Source of the DNA: Deltaproteobacteria bacterium
Lineage (GTDB): Bacteria; Desulfobacterota; Deferrisomatia; Deferrisomatales; JACRMM01
Assembly: GCA_016214985.1 (NCBI GenBank)
Contig: JACRMM010000044.1
Location: 1-64,000, forward strand
Length of the DNA: 64,000 nt
Direction: 5' to 3'
The notes under the pieces were generated by a model. The model had not been told where the DNA came from. It ran no database searches and was given only the letters and a program-made list of their open reading frames with translations. Positions 33,013 to 42,134 of the stretch are shown piece by piece. The position numbers and the translations under genes are program-made. Numbering within the stretch: position 1 is the first letter of the stretch; each line of letters opens with the position of its first letter.

Positions 33013-33322
33013 CATCCTCCGTCTCGAAGCTCCACCGTTGGGGTCAGGGCGATGGCGGCTGGCGGGCCGCTCTCAGGGAGTGAGGCGACCAACGGGGCGC
33101 GTAGAGGACGGGAAGGCGCGAATCGAGCACAGGCATCCCTTCTGCCAGCAACCGCGGCGAATCCCACCGGAACCGTTCCGACACACAGCGAGGGGCTCGA
33201 TGGACCGCGGGCGAGGCGCCCCGCCGGGAGCCTCACCGCCGTCGCACGACACGACGTTAGATCACGGCTGAGGCTGGGGTGGGCCCCCAGAGACGGTCGT
33301 TCAAGACAACGGGAGAGATCTC

Positions 33323-35404
33323 ATGGGTATGGCCAGTCTGATCAGCAACTTCCTCCGCCAGTTCTTCGGTGAGCTGCGCCGCATCGTGGCGAGCCACAAG
33401 AGGGCCGTCGTATCGATCTGCGTGATCTCGGCCGTCGGTTTCTGCGCATTCGTGATCGTCGGCTACAAGGTGGCAGAGACACCGTGGTTCTGCGGCAGCT
33501 GCCACAACATGGCGCCCTACATTCAGTCCTGGAAGGAGTCCAAGCACCACACCGTCTCGTGCGTGGAGTGCCACTACAAACCAGGGCTGCTCAACCACTT
33601 GAAGGGCAAGTTCACCGACGGGCAACTCTCTCTCGTCTATTTCATCACGGGCAAGGGGCCCTCGAGTCCCCATGCCGAGATTTCGGACGAGTCTTGCATT
33701 GAGTGCCACAGCAAGAAAGACATCACCAGCAGCCCACTGGACTTCAAGGGTGTCTACTTCGACCACAAGCATCACCTCGGGTCGTTGCGCAACGGCATGC
33801 AGCTGCGCTGCACGACGTGCCACTCGCAGATCGTCCAGGGCGAGCACCTCACGGTGACCGAGTCGGTGTGCTTCCAATGTCACTTCTACAAGACGGCCGA
33901 GAACGATCCGCAGCGGCTGTGCAAGACGTGCCACACCGAGGTGAAGGAGGTTCTCACCGTCAACGGCATCAAGTTCAAGCACGGCGAGTACATCGCTCGC
34001 GGGCTGGATTGCGCGGCGTGCCACCGGTTCGTCATCAAGGGCGACGGCCACGTGCCGCCCGAAAAGTGCGTCCAGTGCCACAACCAGCGCGAGATCCTCG
34101 AGACCAAGTACACGCATCGGAGCCTGCACCAGAACCACGTGACCCTCCACAAGGTGGAGTGCTACGTGTGCCACGCGACCTTCGAGCACCGCATCATCAA
34201 CGAGACGGTGGGAAATCCCCAGACCTGCGACAAGTGCCACCCCGACTCGATGCACTCTCCCCAGCAGGACCTCTACCTGGGCAAGGGCGGCATCGGCGTC
34301 GAGGGGAACCCGTTCCGGATGTTCCAGAGCCACATCGACTGCAGTGGGTGCCACGCGCGCGGCGCGCACGAGAAGGGAACCGCCCTCTCGTCCGGGTTCG
34401 ACATCAAGATCATCGAGGCCGGCTGCATCGACTGCCACGGGCAGGGCTTCGACCAGATGCTGATGAACTGGAAGCGCATCCTCGCGAAGGCTCAGGCCAG
34501 CGCGGAGGCGCTGGTCCTTCGGGCTGAGAAGGCGGTGGCCGGGGCCACGGGCGAGAAGGGGCGAAAGGCGCAGGCGCTGGTGGGCGAGGCCCGGTACAAC
34601 TACGCCTTCGTGGTGATGGCGAAGGGGATCCACAACATCGAGTACGCGCTTCGCCTGCTCAACGTCGCGGAGAAGAAGTCGGTGGACGCCATGGCCTTGG
34701 CGACCGGACAGAAGCTGCAACCCGTGCCGGATCTCAAGGTTGGGTGCGCCGAGATGTGTCACGCCAATGTCAACCAGATCAAGGTGAAGCTGGTCGACGC
34801 TGTCTTCCCGCACTCGGTGCACGTGGCTGACCAGGGGCTGGACTGCCTGGAGTGCCACACGCCCCGGTGGAACCACGGCAAGACCGTGATGAAGAACTGC
34901 AACCAGTGTCACCACGGGGAGAAGCAGCCTGCCTGCGTGAACTGCCACAAGTCGGAGACCGACCTGTACACCGGTGTGGGCGGTCTCGGCGTGCCCGATA
35001 CGCCGAGCTTCAAGATCGAGGCCGAGGTGGGGTGCAAGGACTGCCACGCCGAGGTGTTGAAAGGCGACACGTCGGACCTGGCCAAGGTCAAGGCCCGTTG
35101 TGTCGAGTGCCACGACGACAAGATGGCCGCCAAGGCCGACGAGTGGAAGGCACAAGCAGGCGTCCTGCTCAAGGGGATGGCGGAGAAGATCGCAAAGGCC
35201 CGCGACCTCGTCGAGAAGGCGGACCGGCGCGGGATCAACGTCGACCTGCTCGACAAGAAGGTCGTCACGGCCGAGAAGAACGTAACCCTCGTGCGCCAGG
35301 GCAACCCGATCCACAACCTCAAGTACGCGGGCCTCTTGATCAAGCAGGCGAACCTGCTCTTGGACGAGGTGATCGAACGCCTCAACAACAAGCTGTATGG
35401 CTGA
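33323..35404 (+). CDS. NapC-anchored cytochrome with 17 CXXCH and one CX3CH
   Basis: 693 residues. A single N-terminal helix (residues 28-47) anchors it in the inner membrane. The first two hemes lie in a NapC/NirT-like block (FCGSCHNMAPYIQSWKES, VSCVECHYKPG). In total 17 CXXCH sites, plus CAEMCH (CX3CH) near residue 475. Two long helical segments near residues 390-450 and 615-690 carry KGIHNIEYA and NPIHNLKYA, where the His may ligate a heme. Residues about 250-450 and 470-690 look like an internal duplication (YLGKGGIGV and YTGVGGLGV). Likely a quinol-dehydrogenase-type conduit partner of cbcL upstream. No exact family name recognised. Confidence 0.8.
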   Translation: MGMASLISNFLRQFFGELRRIVASHKRAVVSICVISAVGFCAFVIVGYKVAETPWFCGSCHNMAPYIQSWKESKHHTVSCVECHYKPGLLNHLKGKFTDGQLSLVYFITGKGPSSPHAEISDESCIECHSKKDITSSPLDFKGVYFDHKHHLGSLRNGMQLRCTTCHSQIVQGEHLTVTESVCFQCHFYKTAENDPQRLCKTCHTEVKEVLTVNGIKFKHGEYIARGLDCAACHRFVIKGDGHVPPEKCVQCHNQREILETKYTHRSLHQNHVTLHKVECYVCHATFEHRIINETVGNPQTCDKCHPDSMHSPQQDLYLGKGGIGVEGNPFRMFQSHIDCSGCHARGAHEKGTALSSGFDIKIIEAGCIDCHGQGFDQMLMNWKRILAKAQASAEALVLRAEKAVAGATGEKGRKAQALVGEARYNYAFVVMAKGIHNIEYALRLLNVAEKKSVDAMALATGQKLQPVPDLKVGCAEMCHANVNQIKVKLVDAVFPHSVHVADQGLDCLECHTPRWNHGKTVMKNCNQCHHGEKQPACVNCHKSETDLYTGVGGLGVPDTPSFKIEAEVGCKDCHAEVLKGDTSDLAKVKARCVECHDDKMAAKADEWKAQAGVLLKGMAEKIAKARDLVEKADRRGINVDLLDKKVVTAEKNVTLVRQGNPIHNLKYAGLLIKQANLLLDEVIERLNNKLYG

Positions 35405-35434
35405 CGCCCGAGGTGGCGCAGCGGAGTCTCAGAT

Positions 35435-35466
35435 GCGCGGGCCGCCTTCGGGCGGCCCGCGCGTTT
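35435..35466 (+). terminator. Rho-independent terminator after NapC-type cytochrome
   Basis: A 12-bp stem GCGCGGGCCGCC (35435-35446) with GGCGGCCCGCGC (35451-35462), a TTCG tetraloop, then GTTT. It lies 32 bases after the cytochrome stop. Confidence 0.88.
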
Positions 35467-35587
35467 CCCTCCCCGGGGCGCCGCCGGGTCGCTCGGCTTG
35501 ATCGGCGTGTCGGGCTTGGGTACACTCCGACCGTCCATACTGTGAGGCCTTCCGGGGGCGCGGGCCCTCGGCGGTACAGGGAAGCGC

Positions 35588-36097
35588 ATGGCCGTTCTCG
35601 AGATCCTGCAGTTCCCCGACCTCACCTTGCGGCGGCGCGCGGCGACGATCCCCCAGATCGACGAGGCGATTCACCGCCTGGCCCAGGACATGGCGGAGAC
35701 CATGTACGTGGCCCCGGGAATCGGCCTGGCCGCCCCGCAGGTCGGGGTGCCCCAGCGGCTGATCGTGGTGGATCTCTCCGCGGGCGAGCGGCCCGGGGAG
35801 CTCATCACCCTCATCAACCCCGAGATCGTGTGCAAGGAGGGAGAGTTGCGCATGGAAGAGGGGTGCCTGTCGGTGCCGGACCTCCGGGAAACGGTCGCCC
35901 GCTGCCGCCGGGTCGTGGTGAAGGGCATGGACCTCGAGGGCCGGGCGGTCGAGTTGGAGGGGGAGGATCTCCTGGCCGTGGCGCTCCAGCACGAGATCGA
36001 TCACCTCGACGGCATTCTCTTCCTCGACCACCTGAGCCAGCTCAAGCGAAGCCGCTACGCTGCGAAGGTCCGGAAAGCCGGCTCTGCTGGTTCCTGA
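35588..36097 (+). CDS. def: Peptide deformylase
   Basis: 169 residues. The three motifs are intact: GIGLAAPQ at residues 44-51, EEGCLSVP (Cys93 metal ligand) and QHEIDHLDG (His135, Glu136, His139). It removes formyl groups from nascent proteins using Fe2+ or Zn2+. The adjacent fmt six bases downstream is the standard def-fmt pairing. Confidence 0.96.
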   Translation: MAVLEILQFPDLTLRRRAATIPQIDEAIHRLAQDMAETMYVAPGIGLAAPQVGVPQRLIVVDLSAGERPGELITLINPEIVCKEGELRMEEGCLSVPDLRETVARCRRVVVKGMDLEGRAVELEGEDLLAVALQHEIDHLDGILFLDHLSQLKRSRYAAKVRKAGSAGS

Positions 36098-36102
36098 CGC
36101 GC

Positions 36103-37065
36103 ATGGGTGAGGTGCGTGACCCCGTGGGACCGCTCGTCTTCCTGGGGACGTCCGAGTTCGCCGTTCCGTCTCTGGAGGCGCTGGTCGCCTCGGGGGAGAC
36201 CGTTTCGTGCGCCGTGACCCAGCCGGATCGTCCCCGCGGGCGGGGACGCCGGCTCGAGCGCTCCCCGGTTGCCGCGGCGGCCGAGGCGCTGGGGGTTGCC
36301 GTCTGCAAACCCGAGCGCGTCAATTTTCCTTCCGTGGTCGCCGACCTCTCCGGCTTCGGGCCGGAGTTCCTCGTCGTCGTGGCGTATGGTCAGCTCCTCA
36401 AGGCGCCCCTGCTCGCCGTCCCGAGGGGCGGGACGGTCAACCTCCACGCGAGTCTCCTGCCCCGCCACCGTGGGCCGTCGCCCGTGGCGGCGACGATCTG
36501 GGAGGGCGACTCCCACGCTGGCAACACGACCATGCTGGTCGACGAGGGCCTCGATACGGGCCCGATCCTGCGCCAGGAGGCCTTTCCCCTGGACCCACGC
36601 GCGACGCGCGGGGACCTCGAGGGGCGCCTGGCGAGAGAAGGGGCGGACTTGCTCGTGCAGACGCTCGGGGCGTTGCGAGAGGGCCGGGTGGTGCCCCGAC
36701 GCCAGGACGACGCGCTCGCCACCTGGAGCCGAAAGCTCGGCCGCGAGATGCGGCCGGTGGACTGGGGCCGGTCCGCGGATGAGGTCCGGCGGCAGATCCA
36801 CGCCCTCTCTCCGGTGCCGGGGGCGCTCACGAGCCTCGGCGGGCGCCGGCTCAAGGTCCTCCGGGTCGCCCCGGTCGAGGGCTCGGGGGAGCCAGGCCGG
36901 GTCGTGCGCACCGAGCGAGAGGGTCCGATCGTCGCCTGTGGACGGGGCGCCGTCGCCCTCGTGGAAGTGCAGCCGGAGGGCAGGCGCGCCATGGGAGGCG
37001 GGGACTTCGTGCGCGGAGGCGGCGCCCGAGTCGGTGACCTCCTGGAGGCACCGGCGGATGACTGA
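36103..37065 (+). CDS. fmt: Methionyl-tRNA formyltransferase
   Basis: 320 residues from ATG 36103; the frame is open further upstream without coding signs. FLGTSEFAVPSLEAL opens the N-terminal formyltransferase domain. The catalytic region reads NLHASLLPRHRGPSPV and DEGLDTGPIL; the usual R-G-A-A-P is R-G-P-S-P here, a mild change next to the catalytic His. The C-terminal OB-like domain is complete. It follows def and overlaps the DUF116 gene by eight bases. Confidence 0.95.
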   Translation: MGEVRDPVGPLVFLGTSEFAVPSLEALVASGETVSCAVTQPDRPRGRGRRLERSPVAAAAEALGVAVCKPERVNFPSVVADLSGFGPEFLVVVAYGQLLKAPLLAVPRGGTVNLHASLLPRHRGPSPVAATIWEGDSHAGNTTMLVDEGLDTGPILRQEAFPLDPRATRGDLEGRLAREGADLLVQTLGALREGRVVPRRQDDALATWSRKLGREMRPVDWGRSADEVRRQIHALSPVPGALTSLGGRRLKVLRVAPVEGSGEPGRVVRTEREGPIVACGRGAVALVEVQPEGRRAMGGGDFVRGGGARVGDLLEAPADD

Positions 37066-37861
37066 AGCCCCCACCGGCAAACGGCTCTTCCTGGGGCTGC
37101 TGGTCTTGACGGGCTCCCTTCTCGGGGGAGGAGGGCTGGTCCTGTGGATCCTGTCGCGCGGGTCCGAAGGCATTCATACCTGGTTTCCCGCGGTCGTAGC
37201 GGCGCTCCTCACCGGCTTGTCCGGTGCTGTGCTGGCCGGCATCGCCATCCTCGTCTTCGCGATCCTCTTCGAGCGCGACCTTCCGGGGACCCGCCGCCTT
37301 CGCGGTGTACTGATCCGGGGCCTCCTTCCCCCCATGGTGGCGGTGGCCCGCCTGCTTGGCATCCCGAAGGATCGGGTCGAGCGGTCCTTCGTGGCCGTCA
37401 ACAATCAGCTGGTCCTGCGCTCCGGCGCCGTAGCGCCGGCGTCAAGGGTGCTGATCCTGCTTCCCCACTGCCTCCAGGTCGACACGTGCGACGTTCGGAT
37501 CACGGGTGACATCGAGAACTGCCGCGGGTGTGGGCGGTGTCCCATCGCGGGGTTGTTGGAGCTGGGGCGGCGCTACGGTGTCCACCTGAGCGTTGCGACG
37601 GGCGGCACGCTGGCCCGGCGGATCATCGTGGAGCAGCGGCCCCGGCTCATCGTGGCCGTGGCGTGCGAGCGCGACCTGACCAGCGGGATCCAAGACGCCC
37701 ATCCGCTGCCCGTGTTCGGTGTGCTCAACGAGCGCCCCCACGGGCCGTGCCGCAACACCATCGTCGATCTGGAGCGTGTCGCGGAGGCCCTGGAACTGCT
37801 GGTCACGCGGGGCAAGAGGCTTCCCGAGGAGCGGGGAGCGGCGGCGGGAGAAAGGTTTTGA
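37058..37861 (+). CDS. DUF116 membrane protein with Cys cluster
   Basis: 267 residues. Two N-terminal hydrophobic helices (about 8-30 and 42-68) precede a soluble part with VAVNNQLVLRSG, VLILLPHCLQ and the cysteine cluster DIENCRGCGRCPIAGL (CX2CX2C), then VACERDLTSGIQD and GPCRNTIVD. These are DUF116 hallmarks and suggest an iron-sulfur or zinc site. Function unknown. DUF116 genes commonly lie beside fmt in delta-type genomes, as here, and this gene overlaps fmt by eight bases. Confidence 0.85.
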   Translation: MTEAPTGKRLFLGLLVLTGSLLGGGGLVLWILSRGSEGIHTWFPAVVAALLTGLSGAVLAGIAILVFAILFERDLPGTRRLRGVLIRGLLPPMVAVARLLGIPKDRVERSFVAVNNQLVLRSGAVAPASRVLILLPHCLQVDTCDVRITGDIENCRGCGRCPIAGLLELGRRYGVHLSVATGGTLARRIIVEQRPRLIVAVACERDLTSGIQDAHPLPVFGVLNERPHGPCRNTIVDLERVAEALELLVTRGKRLPEERGAAAGERF

Positions 37862-37928
37862 CACGGCCGCGAGCGCTCGGATAGAGTCCGCCGGCCGGGG
37901 CCCTGGGAGGCCCCCATCGGGAGAACCC

Positions 37929-38903
37929 ATGGACATGACTTCGGTGTTTCAGTTGATCGAGGAGGATCTCAAGAAGGTCGAGGCGCAGTTCGAGGAGAAC
38001 CTGCGCTCGGAGGTGCCGCTCATCCCCACGATCGGCCGGTACATCCTGGCGAGCGGCGGGAAGCGGATCCGGCCTCTGCTGCTCCTCCTGTCGGCGCGAT
38101 TGTGCGGGTACCGAGGAGACCGCTCGATTCCCCTGGCGTCGATCGTCGAGTTCGTCCATACCGCGACGCTGCTTCACGACGACGTGGTGGACAACGCCAA
38201 CCTGCGGCGGGGGCAGAAGTCGGCCAACATCGTGTGGGGCAACGAGGCGAGCGTGCTCGTCGGGGACTTCCTCTTCACGAAGTCCTTCTCGCTGATGGTG
38301 GCCGACGGAGACCTGGCGGTCCTGAAGGCCCTGAGCGACGCGACGACCCGCATGGCCGAGGGGGAGGTGCTCCAGTTGCTGAAGACCTGTGACCTCGGGA
38401 TCTCCGAGGACCAGTACCTGGAGGTGGTGGTCAACAAGACCGCGGTGTTGATCGCGGCGGCGTGCCAGATCGGTGCAATCCTCGGGGGGGCGGCGCCGGT
38501 GCAGGTCCAGGCGCTGCGGGACTTCGGGATGGACGTCGGGATCGCCTTCCAGCTGATGGACGACTGCCTCGACTACGTGGCGGACCGGGAGGAGTTCGGC
38601 AAGGCCGTGGGTGCGGACCTCTCCGAGGGCAAGATCACTCTCCCGTTGATCCATACGATGAGGGAGTGCTCCGACGCGGAGCGCGCCCGTGTTGCGGCGA
38701 TCGTGGCCAACGAGGGGCTCGAAGCCGTGGACCTGGAGTGGGTGCTGGCGCTCATCGCTCGGTACCAGGGCATCGAGTTCACTCGCGAGTGCGCGCGGCG
38801 CCGGATCGAGGCGGCCAAGGAGCGGCTCGGCGCTCTGCCGGTGGGCCTGGAGCGCGAGGCCTTGGAGACCGTGGCCGACTACGTCGTCACGCGCGGGCGG
38901 TAG
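37929..38903 (+). CDS. ispB: Polyprenyl diphosphate synthase
   Basis: 324 residues. The first aspartate-rich motif is LLHDDVVDNANLRRG (residues 84-88) and the second QLMDDCLDYVAD (211-215). GGKRIRPLLLLLSA and GKITLPLIHTM are also conserved. It makes long-chain isoprenoid diphosphate for respiratory quinone side chains (octaprenyl-type), matching the quinone-based respiration suggested by the cytochromes. Chain length not determinable. Confidence 0.92.
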   Translation: MDMTSVFQLIEEDLKKVEAQFEENLRSEVPLIPTIGRYILASGGKRIRPLLLLLSARLCGYRGDRSIPLASIVEFVHTATLLHDDVVDNANLRRGQKSANIVWGNEASVLVGDFLFTKSFSLMVADGDLAVLKALSDATTRMAEGEVLQLLKTCDLGISEDQYLEVVVNKTAVLIAAACQIGAILGGAAPVQVQALRDFGMDVGIAFQLMDDCLDYVADREEFGKAVGADLSEGKITLPLIHTMRECSDAERARVAAIVANEGLEAVDLEWVLALIARYQGIEFTRECARRRIEAAKERLGALPVGLEREALETVADYVVTRGR

Positions 38904-38940
38904 CTCGGCCCCGCAAGAAGGCCGTGAGGTCCCGACCCCC

Positions 38941-39154
38941 CTAGTACTACAACGAGGGATGCGGAATCGCTGGGGAGGGCCGGGCGGGGGCGTTCTCTCC
39001 GGCGGGCAGGATCCCTGAGTCCTGGAGTCCGAGGTCAGCTTTTCTGAGAGGATTCAGCCTTCGGATTCTCTTGACGGGGTCGTGCCGAAACCGCCTACCC
39101 GCGCTCCGAAAACGCCCCCGCCCGGCCCGGGGGCAAGTCTCGTTGTCGTACTAG
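38941..39154. mobile_element. 214-bp MITE-like element with terminal inverted repeats
   Basis: Ends CTAGTACTACAACGAG (38941-38956) and, on the other strand, CTAGTACGACAACGAG (39154-39139) differ at one base of 16. Just inside them an exact 18-bp inverted repeat (GGGCCGGGCGGGGGCGTT at 38977-38994 and its complement at 39111-39128) gives the unit long matched arms. No transposase. CTAG occurs at both tips, consistent with a target duplication of the type made by IS5-like transposases. The right end provides the stop codon of the convergent YhaM-like gene (39151-39153). Confidence 0.55.
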
Positions 39155-40305
39155 AACCCCAAGTCTCCCTGACCCGGGATGGGCTTGCGGGGCTTCGGTT
39201 GCCCGCCCGGCCGTGCTGTCTCGTCCCCCGCTGCCTGCGCCTCGGCTCGTAGGAAGTGCGCGGCGATGTCGTCCTCGTCGGGCGCGACCGGGCCCCCCGC
39301 GCCGAACTCGGGGGCCCCGAGGCTCGGCAGGAAGAGCTGGCGACCCAGCCCCTTCCAATAGGTGGTCCAGCGATTCCCCCCGGGGCGGTCCTTCTCCATC
39401 CACTCCCACGCGCCGCAGAGCTTCGCGTCCACGTTGTCCAGATAGTGGAGGAGAAGCGCCTCGAGCGTCTGGGGCACGGTGGGCGCGCCCCACTCCTTCT
39501 CCCCGTGATGGGACAAGATCAGGTGCTCGAGTTGCAGGAGCAACGGCTCCGGAAATCCTGGCACCTGAGCTGCCTTCTCCCGCAACAGCCGGGCCCCGAG
39601 CACGATATGACCCACCAGTCGGCCGGCGTCGGTGTAGTCGAAGCCCGCCCTGCAGCTGAGCTCCTGGACCTTCCCGGCGTCGTGGAGGAAGGCGCCGGCG
39701 AGCAGTGCGTCGGCATCGATCCGGTCCGCGTACAGCGGGGCCACGGCCCGCGCGAGGCGCACGACCCCCAGGGTGTGCTCGAGCAAGCCGCCGATGTACG
39801 CGTGGTGAAACCCCGTAGCGGCAGGTGCGCGCCGGAATGCCTCGCAGAACGCCGGATCGACGAAGAAGGCGTCGAGGAGGAGGCGGACGAAGGGGTTGGC
39901 GGGCGCCAAGAGGATCTCCCGAAGCTCCGCCCACATCTCGTCCCTGGGCCGCCTCGACGCCGGCAGGAAGTCGCCCGCCTCGAGGCCGGCCAGGTCGTCG
40001 TCGGTGAGCCGATGCAGGGACTCCACCACGATCTGCGGCGTGCCCTGGAACACCTTGAGCGCGCCCCGCACCTCGACGATGTCGCCGTCGGAGAACCGCT
40101 GGTCCAGCTCTGCGGCCCCCTCCCACACGAACGCCTCGATGGAGTCGCTGCTGTCGCCGAGAGTGATGCGCAGATAGGGCCGGCCCGTGGACGCGGTGGT
40201 GAGGTTCTTGCGGAGGACCAGGAACAGGTCCGTGAATCGGCGACCCTCTCGGCTTTCCCGCTTGATGGTTCGGATGGAGAGGTTCTTGCGCGCTCTCATC
40301 GACAT
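39151..40305 (-). CDS. YhaM-like OB-fold/HD-domain 3'-5' exoribonuclease
   Basis: 384 residues, start ATG 40305 (a second ATG two codons in). The N-terminal OB fold (SGRPYLRITLGD-type strands, FVWEGAAELDQRFSDGDIVEVRG) is followed by an HD domain with HHAYIGGLLEHT and LLAGAFLHDAGKVQEL (HD metal ligands) and ILSHHGEKEWGAP. This is the YhaM/CBF1 family of 3'-5' exonucleases. The stop codon lies inside the terminal repeat of the 214-bp element, so the last residues may be newly acquired. Confidence 0.87.
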   Translation of the reverse strand: MSMRARKNLSIRTIKRESREGRRFTDLFLVLRKNLTTASTGRPYLRITLGDSSDSIEAFVWEGAAELDQRFSDGDIVEVRGALKVFQGTPQIVVESLHRLTDDDLAGLEAGDFLPASRRPRDEMWAELREILLAPANPFVRLLLDAFFVDPAFCEAFRRAPAATGFHHAYIGGLLEHTLGVVRLARAVAPLYADRIDADALLAGAFLHDAGKVQELSCRAGFDYTDAGRLVGHIVLGARLLREKAAQVPGFPEPLLLQLEHLILSHHGEKEWGAPTVPQTLEALLLHYLDNVDAKLCGAWEWMEKDRPGGNRWTTYWKGLGRQLFLPSLGAPEFGAGGPVAPDEDDIAAHFLRAEAQAAGDETARPGGQPKPRKPIPGQGDLGF

Positions 40306-40401
40306 CGATCTCTCCCATCGGGACGGGCGCCGCGGACGCGCAGCAAGGCTGTTGGCTGGTGGAGTGGGTGGGGCGCAGTGAGGCGAGCCTGCATACGAAC
40401 G

Positions 40402-40429
40402 AAAACGAGGAGGGCCGAAGCCCTCCTCG
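40402..40429 (-). terminator. Rho-independent terminator after the tetraheme cytochrome
   Basis: On the minus strand CGAGGAGGGC-TTCG-GCCCTCCTCG (40429-40406) is a perfect 10-bp stem followed by TTTTCGTT. It ends transcription of the tetraheme gene, 24 bases after its stop. Confidence 0.88.
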
Positions 40430-40453
40430 CCGGGTGCTAGGGCCTGGAAAGCC

Positions 40454-40969
40454 TCACTTCTTGGCGGGTGCCGCGGCCGGTGCCTTGGGAGCGGCCACCT
40501 TGCCGAAGGAACTCTGGTCCACCTGCTCGGAGTGGCACAGGGAGCAGAACTTGCCGAGCTCCGAACCCTTGGCCACCTGACCCTGAAGGTACTTGTAGTT
40601 CGGATTCGAGGGGTGCGGGTTGTGGCAGCTCATGCAGCCCAGCGTGCCGTCGGCCTTGAGGAGCTCGGCCGGCACCTTCACCTTGTTGGGTTTCATCCCG
40701 ACCGGATGGGTCGCCATCAGGCTGATCGGCATGATGCCCTGGTCGTCATTGTGGCAGCCGAGGCAGAGGGCCACGTCGCCGGCCGCCTGGTTGCCGGTCG
40801 ACGGGTTCTTCTCCTTGGTCAGGGGGGCCACCGCCAGGATTCCCTTCCCTTTCGCCTTGTGGATGGAGTGACATTCCACGCAGTTCGGGTCGTGGGGGCC
40901 GTACGCGAAGGCGCCGGAAGCGGCGACTCCGAAGGCCAGGGCGGCGGCAGCAACGGCGAGCTTCCTCAT
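40454..40969 (-). CDS. Periplasmic tetraheme cytochrome c
   Basis: 171 residues with AAGGAGG before the ATG. Signal peptide: residues 1-22 (MRKLAVAAAALAFGVAASG, cleavage after FAY or nearby). Four CXXCH sites (CVECH, CLGCH, CMSCH, CSLCH) with paired spacing of the doubled-CXXCH type. The tail is Ala/Pro/Lys-rich (KAPAAAPAKK). It would carry electrons in the periplasm, perhaps from the CbcL or NapC-type proteins about 5-10 kb away. A terminator follows. Confidence 0.88.
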   Translation of the reverse strand: MRKLAVAAAALAFGVAASGAFAYGPHDPNCVECHSIHKAKGKGILAVAPLTKEKNPSTGNQAAGDVALCLGCHNDDQGIMPISLMATHPVGMKPNKVKVPAELLKADGTLGCMSCHNPHPSNPNYKYLQGQVAKGSELGKFCSLCHSEQVDQSSFGKVAAPKAPAAAPAKK

Positions 40970-41118
40970 CTTTCTCTCCTCCTTTTAACAACGCCCGGCG
41001 CGTTTCGGACACCATGCCCGAGAAGGCCGTGCCATTCGACGAAAAGCGCGGCTACGCTAACCGAAAGCCCGAAGTCGTGTCAAGGGACCCGGATCTCCGC
41101 TTCGCCGTTTCCGGCAGC

Positions 41119-41988
41119 TCACCGCGGACCGAGATCGCCCTGCCGCTGCGCGAGCAGCTGACGGTACGCTTCCTTGGCCGAAATGCGGAGCGTGCCGGCG
41201 AGCTCTTTCGCCGCTTCCTTGAGCGGAATTCCTGCCGCGAGTGCCCGAGCGACCGCGTCGGCGACATCCTCTTCGCCGGCTGGGCAGGGTCCAGGGCAGC
41301 CGCGCACGCCCCAGCACACTTCGCCGAGCACCTTGGGCCTTTCGGCCAGTGTCGCGCGAACGGATGTGAGCGTTCCGAAGAAGAACTCTTCGTGGGTCTT
41401 CGTCATCTCCCGGGCCAGCGCGCACTCCCGCTCCCCCAGGGCGAGCAGCGCGTCCGAGAGCGACGCCAGGATGCGGCGGGGCGACTCGTAGAAGACCAGG
41501 GTCTCGCCCCGCTCGGCGAGGCGGGCGAAGAAGGTCCGGCGGGCCGAAGAGCGGGACGGGGGGAAGCCGTGAAACGAGAAGGCATCCGTCGGCAACCCTG
41601 CCACGCTCAGGAACGCTGTGACAGCGCTCGGCCCCGGCACCGGGAAGACGGCGAGCCCCTGCCGGCGCGCCGCCCGGACGACGTCGAAGCCGGGGTCGGA
41701 GAGACCGGGGGTGCCGGCCTCCGAGATCAGTGCCACTCGCTCTCCCCGGGCGAGCCGATCCACCAGGGACGAGGCGCGCTCGGTTTCGTTCCAGTCGTGG
41801 TAGGAGACGAGCGGCCGACGGATGCCGTGGTGGCTCAGCAGTCGTCGCGCGGTCCGAGTGTCCTCGGCGGCGATCACGTCGGCTTGGGCGAGCACGTCGA
41901 GCGCTCGCAGCGTGATGTCGCCCGGGTGGCCGATGGGAACGGAAACGACCGCGAGAGACCCTGCGGGGAAGACGGGAGGGTTCTGCAT
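41119..41988 (-). CDS. rsmI: 16S rRNA 2'-O-ribose C1402 methyltransferase RsmI
   Basis: 289 residues. LAVVSVPIGHPGDITLRAL (usually TPIGNLGD; the Asn is His here), AAEDTRTARRLL, EAGTPGLSDPG, GPSAVTAFLSVAGLP and FHGFPP are RsmI motifs; AAKELAGTLRISAKEAY ends the C-terminal domain. It methylates C1402 in the ribosomal decoding centre using SAM. Divergent from yifB. Confidence 0.93.
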   Translation of the reverse strand: MQNPPVFPAGSLAVVSVPIGHPGDITLRALDVLAQADVIAAEDTRTARRLLSHHGIRRPLVSYHDWNETERASSLVDRLARGERVALISEAGTPGLSDPGFDVVRAARRQGLAVFPVPGPSAVTAFLSVAGLPTDAFSFHGFPPSRSSARRTFFARLAERGETLVFYESPRRILASLSDALLALGERECALAREMTKTHEEFFFGTLTSVRATLAERPKVLGEVCWGVRGCPGPCPAGEEDVADAVARALAAGIPLKEAAKELAGTLRISAKEAYRQLLAQRQGDLGPR

Positions 41989-42134
41989 GGCAGCGGACTG
42001 TAGCAGGGCGGGCGGGACGGAGTAAAGGCGCGCGCGGTTCGCCGCGTTTCCTACCTTGCGGCCGCGGGTCCCTTGGGTACAGTAGCCGCGGCCGGCCCGT
42101 CAGGGCCCCACTTTGCCGCGAGGAGGCCTAGGGC

